NCBI RefSeq assembly: GCF_001832905.1
Contig: NZ_MKIR01000026.1
Location: 1-64,000, forward strand
Reading direction: 5' to 3'
Length of the DNA: 64,000 bases
Source: Floricoccus tropicus
GTDB lineage: Bacteria; Bacillota; Bacilli; Lactobacillales; Streptococcaceae
In this document: positions 55,555 to 63,859 of the stretch, in pieces
Layout of the letters: every line of letters begins with the position of its first letter
Position numbering within the stretch: position 1 is the stretch's first letter
Made by a program: the position numbers and the translations under genes
Notes under the pieces: generated by a model
Databases searched by the model: none
Told to the model about the DNA's origin: nothing
The model's input: the letters and a program-made list of their open reading frames with translations, nothing else

Positions 55555-56369
55555 TTAATCTTTATTAAATTTTCGACTATTTCTTTTAAAGTCAGCAATT
55601 CATCTATCTGACCTACTGCTTGTCCGCATGGAATTATCTTATCACTTTCTTCCCTGACTCCGCGCATGGCAAGTCCATTTGACGAAACTACAATTTGTGC
55701 ATCAAGAGAACTTGCCTCTAATAAGGTGAGTTTTTCTTTATCAGACAGAGAAGATTCCTTACTAACTAAGAACAAGGTTCCAACTTGAATTCCAGATATA
55801 CCAAACTTTTCTAGAGAATCAATAGCTTTCCTTGAAGAGATACCTCCAGCAGCAATCAATGGAATTTGGATTTTTTCACTTAGTTCTTGCATTAAAGTTA
55901 AAGTGGTTAGCTGTCCAATATGCCCACCTGACTCCATTCCTTCTGCGATTATCCCATCCGCACCTAAACTCTGCATTTTCAAAGCTTGCTTAAGATTAGA
56001 TACAACAGCTAAAATTTTTATCTTATGATACTTTAATTTTGAAATTACCTGCGGATTGTAGCCCGCACTTACTGTCACAATCGGAACTTCAAGCTCAATA
56101 AGTACTTCAAGTAATTCTTCAATATTTGGATTTTGTAACATCAAATTACAGGCAAAGTTTTCCTTTGTCTTACTCTTTATAAAAAGTATTTCTTCCCTAA
56201 GCTCCTCGGCACTTAATCCATAGCTTGAGAGAGTAGCAAGAGCACCTATTCTCATAACTTCAAGGACAAAACTACTATCTGAAATACATGCCATAGACCC
56301 TTGTATTATAGGATATTTTACACCCAGTAGCTGGGTTAGTTCCTTTTTATCAAATATCGAATTTTTCAC
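55548..56369 (-). CDS. FabK-like FMN-dependent enoyl reductase / NMO family protein
   Basis: About 273 aa, TIM-barrel flavoprotein of the FabK/nitronate monooxygenase family. LGVKYPIIQGSMA start, EGMESGGHIGQLTT flavin/substrate loop, IAAGGISSRKAI and GIQVGTLFLVSKES phosphate-binding region. The GTG at 56367-56369 has AGGAG seven bases upstream, while the ATG five codons earlier contains that site. Last gene of the six-gene cluster, overlapping the reductase gene. In context, enoyl reduction is the likely reaction. Confidence 0.8.
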   Translation of the reverse strand: MKNSIFDKKELTQLLGVKYPIIQGSMACISDSSFVLEVMRIGALATLSSYGLSAEELREEILFIKSKTKENFACNLMLQNPNIEELLEVLIELEVPIVTVSAGYNPQVISKLKYHKIKILAVVSNLKQALKMQSLGADGIIAEGMESGGHIGQLTTLTLMQELSEKIQIPLIAAGGISSRKAIDSLEKFGISGIQVGTLFLVSKESSLSDKEKLTLLEASSLDAQIVVSSNGLAMRGVREESDKIIPCGQAVGQIDELLTLKEIVENLIKINK

Positions 56370-57126
56370 ATTTAGGCTCCTCATATAAGACTATGTTTTC
56401 CCCATTTATTCCAAAAATACGACCAGTCATTCCCTGCAAATTGGCATCTAGTCTAATCAAAGTTTTGGCAAGCTCATCGCTAGTTCCAATTTTCCAGTAA
56501 TCGGGAAATGGTTTATTTTCAAGCTCACATTTGGCTTCAACCTTTTCAATAATTGGTCGAGTCATATCAGTGAGGGCAGCTGGTGAAATTGCATTGACAG
56601 AAATATTAAATTTCTTACCTTCAAGTGCTAAAGCTTTGGCAAAACCAATCATACCAGCCTTTGAAGCACTATAATTAACTTGACCGAAACTACCACTAAG
56701 CCCAGCAAGAGAGGTCATCAGATAGATCCTCTTCTCCCCATCAGTTTCAGCCATTTTCTTGAAGACCTTTTGAGATAGGGTGAAAATACTTTTCAGATTG
56801 GTCTCAATAACTTTATCCCACTGTTCTTTTTTCATTTTCAAAAAATTTGAATCAGCATAAATTCCCGCGTTGAGATAAAGTACATCTATATACGAAAATT
56901 TATCAACTACTTGATCAACAAAATCTTCAACATCTTTGGGATTATTAATATCCACTTTTTCAAGAAGCAAATTATCATCATTTGGATGTAGTTTCCTCAA
57001 AGAATTTACATTATCTACACTTTGTCCAAAAGTCGCAACCTTGTGACCTTGAGCAAGATATAAATCAACTAATGATTTCCCTATACCTCGAGTTCCTCCT
57101 GAAATTAAAACTACATGACTAGTCAT
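56350..57126 (-). CDS. SDR-family 3-ketoacyl reductase (FabG-like)
   Basis: 258-aa short-chain dehydrogenase: cofactor loop SGGTRGIGKSL, LYLNAGIYAD, catalytic Ser-Tyr-Lys in MTSLAGLSGSFGQVNYSASKAGM. Start is MTSHVVLISGG; the longer frame begins in the preceding gene. Overlaps the hotdog gene by 8 bases. A second, dedicated ketoreductase beside a thiolase suggests reduction of a 3-ketoacyl thioester made by it. Confidence 0.85.
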   Translation of the reverse strand: MTSHVVLISGGTRGIGKSLVDLYLAQGHKVATFGQSVDNVNSLRKLHPNDDNLLLEKVDINNPKDVEDFVDQVVDKFSYIDVLYLNAGIYADSNFLKMKKEQWDKVIETNLKSIFTLSQKVFKKMAETDGEKRIYLMTSLAGLSGSFGQVNYSASKAGMIGFAKALALEGKKFNISVNAISPAALTDMTRPIIEKVEAKCELENKPFPDYWKIGTSDELAKTLIRLDANLQGMTGRIFGINGENIVLYEEPKCEKFDI

Positions 57127-57403
57127 TGTACTCCCCCTCTCCAATAAGCTCCGCATCTAAAAACAAAGAAAAACTCTTACTATCATAAATTTTTAAAGTA
57201 GCTGTATGTTCAGTATATAGGGGTTTCAAGAACCTATATTCAATCTCACTGAACTTTATTCCTTTATTAGATAATATCCCTTCAATTCTTGCCATAATTA
57301 GCATACCGAAAACCAATCCAGTATCATGGACAGAATTATTATCACCCGAAATTAAGCGAAATTTTTCTAGGTCACTACTTGAAAAAATAATTTCTTCAAT
57401 CAT
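57119..57403 (-). CDS. Short MaoC-like hotdog protein
   Basis: 94 aa. SGDNNSVHDTGLVFGMLIMA matches the hydratase motif of MaoC/R-specific enoyl-CoA hydratases (Asp and His within GDxNxxH). The protein is shorter than the usual 130-150 aa. Overlaps its neighbours on both sides by 8 bases. Likely dehydratase for a 3-hydroxyacyl thioester. Confidence 0.7.
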   Translation of the reverse strand: MIEEIIFSSSDLEKFRLISGDNNSVHDTGLVFGMLIMARIEGILSNKGIKFSEIEYRFLKPLYTEHTATLKIYDSKSFSLFLDAELIGEGEYND

Positions 57404-57737
57404 TTTTCACCCTCACATATAGTTTAGTAAAGGCTTCAATATAAAGTCTTTCACCTTCTTTTAAAGACAATTTATATTGCCATATCTGTCCATTAGCTTT
57501 TTTAACTACATCTACTCTTTCAAGTTCAAGTAAGTATTCTCTATCAAATATTACTCTTGAATGCTCCGTAATGTTTTGTTCCAAGAGAAAATGCTCATGA
57601 TTATTCAATTCTTCTAGATCAAACTCCTGCCAGAGTGTTAAAAAGTACGACTTTGGATAATCATTACCCTTATAAGAAACAACATCTTTATATTGGCTAA
57701 TCTTGTTTAAACTTAATCTTACACTTTTCTTATACAT
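57396..57737 (-). CDS. Hypothetical hotdog-like protein
   Basis: 113 aa, beta-rich, with no MaoC active-site motif. DVVSYKGNDYPKSYFLTLWQ and HSRVIFDREYLLELERVDVV suggest a second hotdog subunit. Sitting directly before the short MaoC-like gene, with an 8-base overlap, it may form a two-gene dehydratase with it. This is inference from position and size. Confidence 0.55.
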   Translation of the reverse strand: MYKKSVRLSLNKISQYKDVVSYKGNDYPKSYFLTLWQEFDLEELNNHEHFLLEQNITEHSRVIFDREYLLELERVDVVKKANGQIWQYKLSLKEGERLYIEAFTKLYVRVKND

Positions 57738-58884
57738 TTGATACTTTCTTAATCATGATAGCTGAACCTTGTCCACCTCCAACACACATGGCAACAATAC
57801 CTAATCTCAAAGATTCTTCTCGCTCTAACTCAGTAATCAACCTTCTGATTAATATGGTTCCACTTGCTCCAAATGGATGTCCAAAGGCAATAGCACCTCC
57901 AGAAACATTCACTTTTTCAGAGGGAATATTTGATACAACCATGGAAGCTAAAACTTGAGCCGCAAATGATTCATTAATTTCAAAACGATCAATATCATTA
58001 ATACTGATATTGGTCTTCTTAAGCAACGCTTCAATTGCCACTGCAGGACCAAGTCCAAAATCAATTGGATCAATACCAACTGATGCTGAGGCTATAACTT
58101 CGAATTTAGGAATTATTTTATTTTCCTGACAAAATGATTGACTGGCCAAAAACGTTAATCCTGCACCATCATTTAATGGACAGCAATTTCCAGCTGTAAT
58201 CGTGCCATTCTTTTCAAATGCTGATCTTAACTTAGCTAATTTTTCAATTGTCGTTCCAGCGCGTGGGCACTCATCTTGATTAATTCCATCAAATTCAATG
58301 ATTTCTTTGTCAAAAATCCCTAAGTCTTTTGCTAACTCATATTTATTTTGACTGTTACATGCAAACTCATCTTGTCTTAAACGAGAAATCTCATATTTTT
58401 CTGCCAATCTTTCACAGGCATATCCCATATCAGGATCACCATACTCTCCAGTAGATAACTGTTGTCGAGCCATAACACGAGGGTTTCTACCATATAAATT
58501 ATGAGGTTTTTCCATTTGCCACGGTGCACGACTTGTACTTTCGACACCACCACAAACTATCAAATCAGCATCATCTGCTATAATTTTTGATCTAGCAATA
58601 TTTATTGCTTCAAGTCCTGATGAACATTGCATATCAACAGTTACCGCAGGTGTTGTGACAGGAAGTTTGCTTAATAAACCTACTTTTCTCGCTACATTTC
58701 CACCACCTGCCACAACATTTCCTAATATAATTTGATCAATTTCTTTAGCATCAATACCATTTCTTTCAAGCATTGCATCTAAAAGGTGAGCTCCCAACTC
58801 CTCTGGTAAATTATCTTTAAAAACACTACCATATCTTCCAACTGCAAGCCTTGCACTATCAATTATAAAAACTTTTTCACTCAT
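57730..58884 (-). CDS. Thiolase (acetyl-CoA acyltransferase family)
   Basis: 384-aa thiolase with nucleophile C87 (VDMQCSSGLEAI), NESFAAQVLASM, GGAIAFGHPFGASGT and second cysteine in AMCVGGGQGSA. The family either cleaves or makes carbon-carbon bonds between CoA thioesters. The accompanying ligase, reductases and dehydratase point to synthesis or remodelling of a chain. Not the mevalonate MvaE-type fusion. Confidence 0.88.
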   Translation of the reverse strand: MSEKVFIIDSARLAVGRYGSVFKDNLPEELGAHLLDAMLERNGIDAKEIDQIILGNVVAGGGNVARKVGLLSKLPVTTPAVTVDMQCSSGLEAINIARSKIIADDADLIVCGGVESTSRAPWQMEKPHNLYGRNPRVMARQQLSTGEYGDPDMGYACERLAEKYEISRLRQDEFACNSQNKYELAKDLGIFDKEIIEFDGINQDECPRAGTTIEKLAKLRSAFEKNGTITAGNCCPLNDGAGLTFLASQSFCQENKIIPKFEVIASASVGIDPIDFGLGPAVAIEALLKKTNISINDIDRFEINESFAAQVLASMVVSNIPSEKVNVSGGAIAFGHPFGASGTILIRRLITELEREESLRLGIVAMCVGGGQGSAIMIKKVSNV

Positions 58885-58911
58885 CGCTACTCACTTTCTG
58901 ACACCTGTCTT

Positions 58912-60270
58912 TTAATCCACTTGCTCAATCTTCAAACTTCTTTTCCCACTAGGATTAATAGAAAATTCTTTTACTTCACTAATTGAATCAATGACAGATT
59001 TTCTTTTAGCCTTTTGCTTCAAATACTTATTTATTTGGTCAATACTTAACCTATTATCCTTAGAGAAGATAATGTAGGCTTTAACTTTTTGACCCAGAAT
59101 AAAGTCTTCTTGACCTACTATTAAGATGTCTTTGATAGCTGGATGTTCTATAAGTAACGCTTCAAGGTACTTGGGAAAAATCTTCTCACCGCCTCGATTT
59201 ATCCTACTGTCTATTCGACCAATGTTATATATCGAATTATTTTTAACAAAACCAAGATCACCCGTGAAAATGGGCTGCTTAGCTTCTTTGAAAATTCCCT
59301 TATTATAGTAACCCATAAAACTCATGGGACTTTTTATGAATATTTCCCCGATTCCATCTTTAGCATTTTCAATATCTACAGTAACATTTGGAAAAATTAT
59401 TCCTGACTCATTAATTTCCGGCTTTTTCTTACGATTCATGGCAATAAAACTAGCTTCTGATGTACCATAAAAATCAACTAACTCAGCTTTCGGAAAACGC
59501 AGATAAAAGTCATCGCGAAGATCTTGATTGACTGGCTCACCTGAAAGGAAAAGTCTAAAATTTTGCTGGGATATATTAGAGTTTTTGAGAAAGTTTATTC
59601 TTAAAATACTTGGCACTCCGTACATTTCAGTCTTATCAAGATTTAATGCTAAAATATCCTTGAAACTGTCATTATCCATTAGAAAACTCTGCCCTAGATA
59701 TAGACTTTGGCAAAGGACATAAAGTCCTAGTGAATAATTTAAGGGGGACAAACAAGCTACATGTTTGGCTCTAAAAGGAAAATTTTGCTCTTCAAAAGCT
59801 TGAAAGGTTTCTACCCAACTTTCGTGGTCGCGAACAAAACCTTTTTGCTGACCTGTTGTACCTGATGTAAAACCTATAAAAAGAGTTTTCTCTGGAAATT
59901 CATATTTCCCAGCATCCCAATTTACTTGATGTAATTTTCCTTCTTCATCCCAAAATAAACTTGAGTGAAATTGATTACCAATAGTTGAATATTTTTGAAT
60001 TTCAATATCACTTGCCAAGGGAACAAAAACTTTGTTTAACTTAATAATTGCAAAAAGCTTTGATACCGTGGATAGTCTAAAACTCATAGGTAGCGCAATA
60101 ACTTGATTGTTTATTTTATTGTCCTTTTCAAAATCTTTGATTATCTGAATTTGAATATCTATTTCTTTTTTTAATTGACTATAAGTGATATTTTCACCAT
60201 TCTTAAATATTAATGCAATATCTTTATCTCTACACTTCCATTCATCAATTCTTCTGTATATTGTATTCAT
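58912..60270 (-). CDS. AMP-forming acyl/aryl-CoA ligase
   Basis: 452-aa adenylate-forming enzyme: TSGTTGQQKG P-loop (residues 135-144), VDFYGTSEASF, FTGDLGFV, RIDSRINRGGEKIFP, and a C-terminal lysine in NPSGKRSL. Start chosen at the ATG behind AGAGAAGG; an extension of 21 codons lacks a site. First gene of the cluster, so probably activates the starter acid. Substrate unknown. Confidence 0.85.
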   Translation of the reverse strand: MNTIYRRIDEWKCRDKDIALIFKNGENITYSQLKKEIDIQIQIIKDFEKDNKINNQVIALPMSFRLSTVSKLFAIIKLNKVFVPLASDIEIQKYSTIGNQFHSSLFWDEEGKLHQVNWDAGKYEFPEKTLFIGFTSGTTGQQKGFVRDHESWVETFQAFEEQNFPFRAKHVACLSPLNYSLGLYVLCQSLYLGQSFLMDNDSFKDILALNLDKTEMYGVPSILRINFLKNSNISQQNFRLFLSGEPVNQDLRDDFYLRFPKAELVDFYGTSEASFIAMNRKKKPEINESGIIFPNVTVDIENAKDGIGEIFIKSPMSFMGYYNKGIFKEAKQPIFTGDLGFVKNNSIYNIGRIDSRINRGGEKIFPKYLEALLIEHPAIKDILIVGQEDFILGQKVKAYIIFSKDNRLSIDQINKYLKQKAKRKSVIDSISEVKEFSINPSGKRSLKIEQVD

Positions 60271-60343
60271 TATAAAAACCTTCTCTATTTCCAAAAAACT
60301 TTTGTAACCCATAAAAATATTTAAGGTTAACATTTGTATTTTT

Positions 60344-60372
60344 AGTATAACTTATTTAAAAGATCTTTTAAA
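60344..60372 (-). promoter_or_regulatory. Promoter and palindromic operator of the thiolase cluster
   Basis: TTTAAAAGATCTTTTAAA (60355-60372) is an 18-bp perfect palindrome lying immediately upstream of TATACT (60344-60349) on the minus strand, where a -35 and spacer would be. A bound regulator would block polymerase. It does not match the FabT or FapR sites I know. Confidence 0.65.
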
Positions 60373-60395
60373 GTTCATAGAAAATTTTGCACAGC

Positions 60396-60557
60396 AAAAA
60401 AGTCAGGCTTTCACCTGACTTAATCGTATTTTGTAGGAATTATTTTATTAAGGAGTTTTGTATTTATGAAAAAAAGTTTTTAGATAAACTTATCACTTAT
60501 CTATATGTTAAGAATAAACTTTTTTTCATAAGAGCACATCATACTTTAGGACTATTT
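60396..60557. repeat. 163-bp terminator-bearing repeat, copy 2
   Basis: Same ends as copy 1. The left hairpin is AAGTCAGG-TGAAAG-CCTGACTT plus TTTT on the minus strand, and the inner arms GAAAAAAAGTTT / AAACTTTTTTTC are perfect. Lies at the 3' end of the 60552-60866 gene, whose stop codon is inside it. Confidence 0.88.
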
Positions 60558-60866
60558 ATTAATATAGTCTTTAGCCTTCATTTTTTCGAGTTCCTTAGCT
60601 TGTTTTTCTTTTCCACTTTCATATCCAACTAGCCAAGATCCTAATGCCATAAAGATTGATAAAAATATCATAAAAACATCCCATAATGTTTTAATTTGTC
60701 CATTTAAAATAAATAAAATTGATATGATTAAAAATATCAATGGAAGTATCGCTCCCAATATTTTATAATCTTTTTTTCCAAAATATTTTTGTAAATATAA
60801 TATACCAAAGCCAATAATTATTAGTACGATTCTATTATTAAATAAATCCATTATATTTTCTTTCAT
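60552..60866 (-). CDS. Small membrane protein, paralogue A
   Basis: 104 aa, about three membrane helices, ending in KEKQAKELEKMKAKDYINK. It is clearly paralogous to the next gene upstream (same spacing of helices and a shared ELEKMKAKD tail). Start after GGAGG. Third gene of a unit headed by the DUF2089 regulator. Function unknown. Confidence 0.75.
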   Translation of the reverse strand: MKENIMDLFNNRIVLIIIGFGILYLQKYFGKKDYKILGAILPLIFLIISILFILNGQIKTLWDVFMIFLSIFMALGSWLVGYESGKEKQAKELEKMKAKDYINK

Positions 60867-60919
60867 TTTTATTCCTCCAATTTGAATAACTACTTTTCAG
60901 ATATATCAATATTTGAAGA

Positions 60920-61216
60920 CTAATTAATATTATCCTTGGCTTTCATTTTTTCGAGCTCCTTTTCTCGCTGTACTTTTCCAATTTTATTACCCGTTTCCCA
61001 GCTACTAATTAATGCGAGAAAAGATACTGGAATATAGAAAAAATCCCTTGATGAACCCAAGCCTTTGTATAAATAGATAGCCCATAAAATTAAAGAAATC
61101 ACGAAAAGAATAGCCCCTAACTTCTTACTACCGATTTTGCCAAAATATGATTGTATACCAATTGCTATAAAAGCAAATACAATTGCAGCTACTACGAATA
61201 AAACTGATTTAGTCAT
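60920..61216 (-). CDS. Small membrane protein, paralogue B
   Basis: 98 aa, three membrane helices (VLFVVAAIVFAFIAIGI, LGAILFVISLILWAIYLY, FYIPVSFLALISSW) and a charged tail with ELEKMKAKD. Overlaps the DUF2089 gene by 8 bases. Tandem duplicate of paralogue A. Confidence 0.75.
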   Translation of the reverse strand: MTKSVLFVVAAIVFAFIAIGIQSYFGKIGSKKLGAILFVISLILWAIYLYKGLGSSRDFFYIPVSFLALISSWETGNKIGKVQREKELEKMKAKDNIN

Positions 61217-61496
61217 TTTTTTTGTCCTCCCTATGTAAAGAAATAATATTTTTTGCCGTTTCTAAATCAATTTTTTCGTCAATAACCATTTGCATCATCT
61301 TAACTTCAAATTGATTTTTTGCATCCTTATCCCGTAGTTTAATTTTTTCAATTAATCTATCAAGTCGAAGCCTCACAGTCGGATATGAAATTCCATATAT
61401 TTTTGCTAATTCCCTCAACGAACCAGACGAAAGGACAAATTGTTTAATAAAATTTCTATCTTCTTCATCCAATTCATAAAACCAATCCATATCCAT
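61209..61496 (-). CDS. DUF2089 family DNA-binding protein
   Basis: 95 aa: FYELDEEDRNFIKQFVLSSG, then SLRELAKIYGISYPTVRLRL, a helix-turn-helix typical of DUF2089 regulators. The zinc-binding N-terminal part found in longer members is missing. First gene of the unit with the two membrane proteins. The inverted repeat at its own promoter suggests autoregulation. Confidence 0.82.
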   Translation of the reverse strand: MDMDWFYELDEEDRNFIKQFVLSSGSLRELAKIYGISYPTVRLRLDRLIEKIKLRDKDAKNQFEVKMMQMVIDEKIDLETAKNIISLHREDKKND

Positions 61497-61502
61497 CCCT
61501 CG

Positions 61503-61549
61503 CTTTAACTTTGTTAAAGTTATATTAACATATTTAAAGTTTTTGTCAA
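61503..61549 (-). promoter_or_regulatory. Promoter and inverted repeat of the DUF2089 operon
   Basis: TTGACA (61544-61549) followed after 18-19 bases by ATATAAC on the minus strand, then CTTTAAC-TTT-GTTAAAG (61503-61519), a perfect 7-bp inverted repeat at the likely transcription start, a natural autorepression site. Confidence 0.7.
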
Positions 61550-61600
61550 TTAATATTTAATTTTTTAAAGAAATATTAACTTTATTAAACTTGATAACAC

Positions 61601-61763
61601 AAAAAAGTCAGGCTTTCACCTGACTTAATCGTATTTTGTAGGAATTATTTTATTAAGGAGTTTTGTATTTATGAAAAAAAGTTTTTAGATAGGCTTATCA
61701 CTTATCTATGTGTTAATAATAAACCTTTTTTCATAAGAGCACATCATACTTTAGGACTATTTA
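61601..61763. repeat. 163-bp terminator-bearing repeat, copy 3
   Basis: Nearly identical to copy 2 (differences include TAGGCT for TAAACT and AAACC for AAACT, which weaken one arm). It ends exactly at the stop codon of the HAD gene. Copies 2 and 3 stand in the same orientation on the two sides of the DUF2089 operon. Confidence 0.88.
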
Positions 61764-62372
61764 AAACATTTCCTCAATATCTTTCAAACTAGAAATTTGT
61801 TTATTAATATCGCTATCAGGAACAATAAAGTTAATACTTTTGATTCCTGAATTTAAGGCAACTTCATAATCAAGTGACCTATCACCTACATAGTAGGTAT
61901 CTGCTCTATCCAAATCATATTTTTCCACCAAATAATCAACACCTTCTGGGTGAGGTTTACGTATAAAACCATTATCACTAGTTATAACTTCTTTGAAAAA
62001 GTGCCCAATTCCCAAGCTATCCAGAACATCATAAGCATTTCTACCCTTATGAGTATAAACAAAGTGCTTAGATCCATTGTCAAATAGATAATCCAGAACC
62101 TCTAACGCACCTGGCATTAGAACAATCATATCGTTTTTTTGGTTATTAGTATTGGTGAAATACTTTTTCAATTCATCAAAAGATATATTATTCTCACTAG
62201 ACAACTTATTAAATAAGTCCTTAACTGACATGTCAATAATAAATTTGGAAACATATTCCTTATCAAAATCTAAGTCAAAATGCTGGTAGGTCTCAAAAAG
62301 AGATTCAATTATTGCAGGATAAGAATCAAGAAGAGTGCCATCTAAATCCCAGATAAAATTTTTATTATTCAA
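61761..62372 (-). CDS. HAD hydrolase, phosphoglycolate-phosphatase-like
   Basis: 203 aa with WDLDGTLLDSYPAI (D9, D11), FVYTHKGRNAYDVL, KPHPEGVDYLVEKY and YYVGDRSLDYEVALNSGI. Begins with TTG: the methyltransferase stop is immediately before it and AGGAGG lies eight bases upstream, while no ATG is available near. Its stop coincides with the edge of repeat copy 3. Confidence 0.82.
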   Translation of the reverse strand: MNNKNFIWDLDGTLLDSYPAIIESLFETYQHFDLDFDKEYVSKFIIDMSVKDLFNKLSSENNISFDELKKYFTNTNNQKNDMIVLMPGALEVLDYLFDNGSKHFVYTHKGRNAYDVLDSLGIGHFFKEVITSDNGFIRKPHPEGVDYLVEKYDLDRADTYYVGDRSLDYEVALNSGIKSINFIVPDSDINKQISSLKDIEEMF

Positions 62373-63137
62373 TTACTTTACCTCCTTAAAATTTTTTATA
62401 TTTTCGTAAACGACTGTCGTGTTGTCCATTATAATCTGTCCATTTTCATCAGAGTACTCATTAAAAATTTCTTCAAGTCCTTCTCTTATTAGCAGATACT
62501 CTTCTTTATCCTTAACAGGTATATAACTACCAGTTAAGTTTCTATTGACGAAGTCATTTTTACTATAAATAAGAGGATTTTCATATTCGGTTAACTTGTA
62601 GCCTGTTTCTTGAAAGAAATTTTCCAGAGGTTGAATATTATTCCAAATTCCTCCGCCAAATCCTTTGAAATTCGGGCAGTATTTTTCAAAGAGTAATCTA
62701 CACTCATTATTTACAGTACTATCTCCTCTTTTATTCCATATAAGATTAACTTTACCTTCATCTTTGAGGATGAAGCGAGTCTTATCTAAAAACTTTTGCC
62801 AATCAAACCAATGAAAGGCTTGGGCAACAATAATTCTATCAATAGAATCTTCTTCAAGGTTTGCATTCTCTGCACTATCATTAATAACTTCTAAACTTTC
62901 AAAAGTTCTAGCAAGATCATGCAAATTCTTACTCATATCAATGTTTGGTTCAACAGCAATTAAAAGTTGTGGTTCTCTTTCTTATAGTATTTGCGAAGTT
63001 AATTTTCCAGTACCAGCACCAAATTCAGCTATTTTCAAACCTTTCGGAATAGAGTCTAGATATTTTTCAGAGTAGGTTGGTCTTGCAGTCTTATAAAGTT
63101 CCGAAACATGTGAAAAATCAGCCTTTTTATCTTGCAT
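62373..63137 (-). pseudogene. SAM-dependent methyltransferase, interrupted by a nonsense codon
   Basis: The full frame starts at 63137 (ATG after GGAGG). It encodes the methyltransferase N terminus with motif I EFGAGTGKLTSQIL and then meets TAA at 62982-62984, in the same frame as the rest of the domain (VAVEPN-like region, RIIVAQAFHWFDWQKF, NLIWNKRGD). One base change explains it; no frameshift. Internal restart at 62936 would lack the SAM-binding loop. Class I methyltransferase; substrate unknown. Confidence 0.85.
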
Positions 63138-63199
63138 AAAATCCTCCATTTTAAATAATATTCTAACTGTTTAGTTTATAGAATGCAAAAATTTTTCAA

Positions 63200-63236
63200 A
63201 TAAAAACCACCTATTATATAAAGATAGATGGTTTAT
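63200..63236 (-). terminator. Terminator after XRE/zinc-ribbon gene
   Basis: AAACCATCTATC and AATAGGTGGTTT pair imperfectly, followed by TTTATTT on the minus strand. Confidence 0.75.
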
Positions 63237-63252
63237 GTTAATTATTTTACTT

Positions 63253-63852
63253 TTATAGTAGATCTTTGATCGAGTACCTAGACAATCCTTCATTAATTGA
63301 ATGTACATATAGAGAAGCATTCAATTTTAAATCTGGTAGATAAAACGCCGGCGTTTGTTCAGGATAAAATCGATTAAGAAAGAAGCGGTCTTCATATACA
63401 TAACAAGCAAATAATAGATAGTCTTCTTTAGTCATAGAATGTTCAAAGCTAATATAATTTGCTTGATCATACTCTGCTATATTTATTCCAAGCTCTTCAC
63501 TTTTACTATTTATACTCAATGGTTTTAAATTTCTACCACAACAAGATATACTTGCATCTCCTGTACTTATTAATATATTTTTACAAGATTTACAGACATA
63601 AAACTTTATTCTGTCTATTTTTCCAATATCTTTTGGATTGGATTCAAGTTTACCTTGAAGCAGATTAAGTAAGTCAGCACCAAGAATGTTTGACAAGGGT
63701 TGCCACATTGATGAGTCTGGAGCTCCTTTCCCACATTCCCACTTAGAAATAGTTTTGTTGGAAATATTCAATTTGTCTGCCAGTTCTTTTTGAGTCATAT
63801 TTCTTTCCTTCCTTAACTGGAAAATTAATGTTCCAACTTTTTCGACATCCAT
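63253..63852 (-). CDS. XRE-family regulator with zinc-ribbon
   Basis: 199 aa. N-terminal helix-turn-helix (MTQKELADKLNISNKTISKW) followed near residue 90 by a four-cysteine ribbon (CKSCKN ... CCGRNL). A C-terminal region with YISFEHSMTKEDYLLFACYVYEDRFFLNRFYPEQ resembles a common fusion of XRE to an uncharacterised domain in Firmicutes. Target unknown. Confidence 0.8.
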   Translation of the reverse strand: MDVEKVGTLIFQLRKERNMTQKELADKLNISNKTISKWECGKGAPDSSMWQPLSNILGADLLNLLQGKLESNPKDIGKIDRIKFYVCKSCKNILISTGDASISCCGRNLKPLSINSKSEELGINIAEYDQANYISFEHSMTKEDYLLFACYVYEDRFFLNRFYPEQTPAFYLPDLKLNASLYVHSINEGLSRYSIKDLL

Positions 63853-63859
63853 AAGCTAC

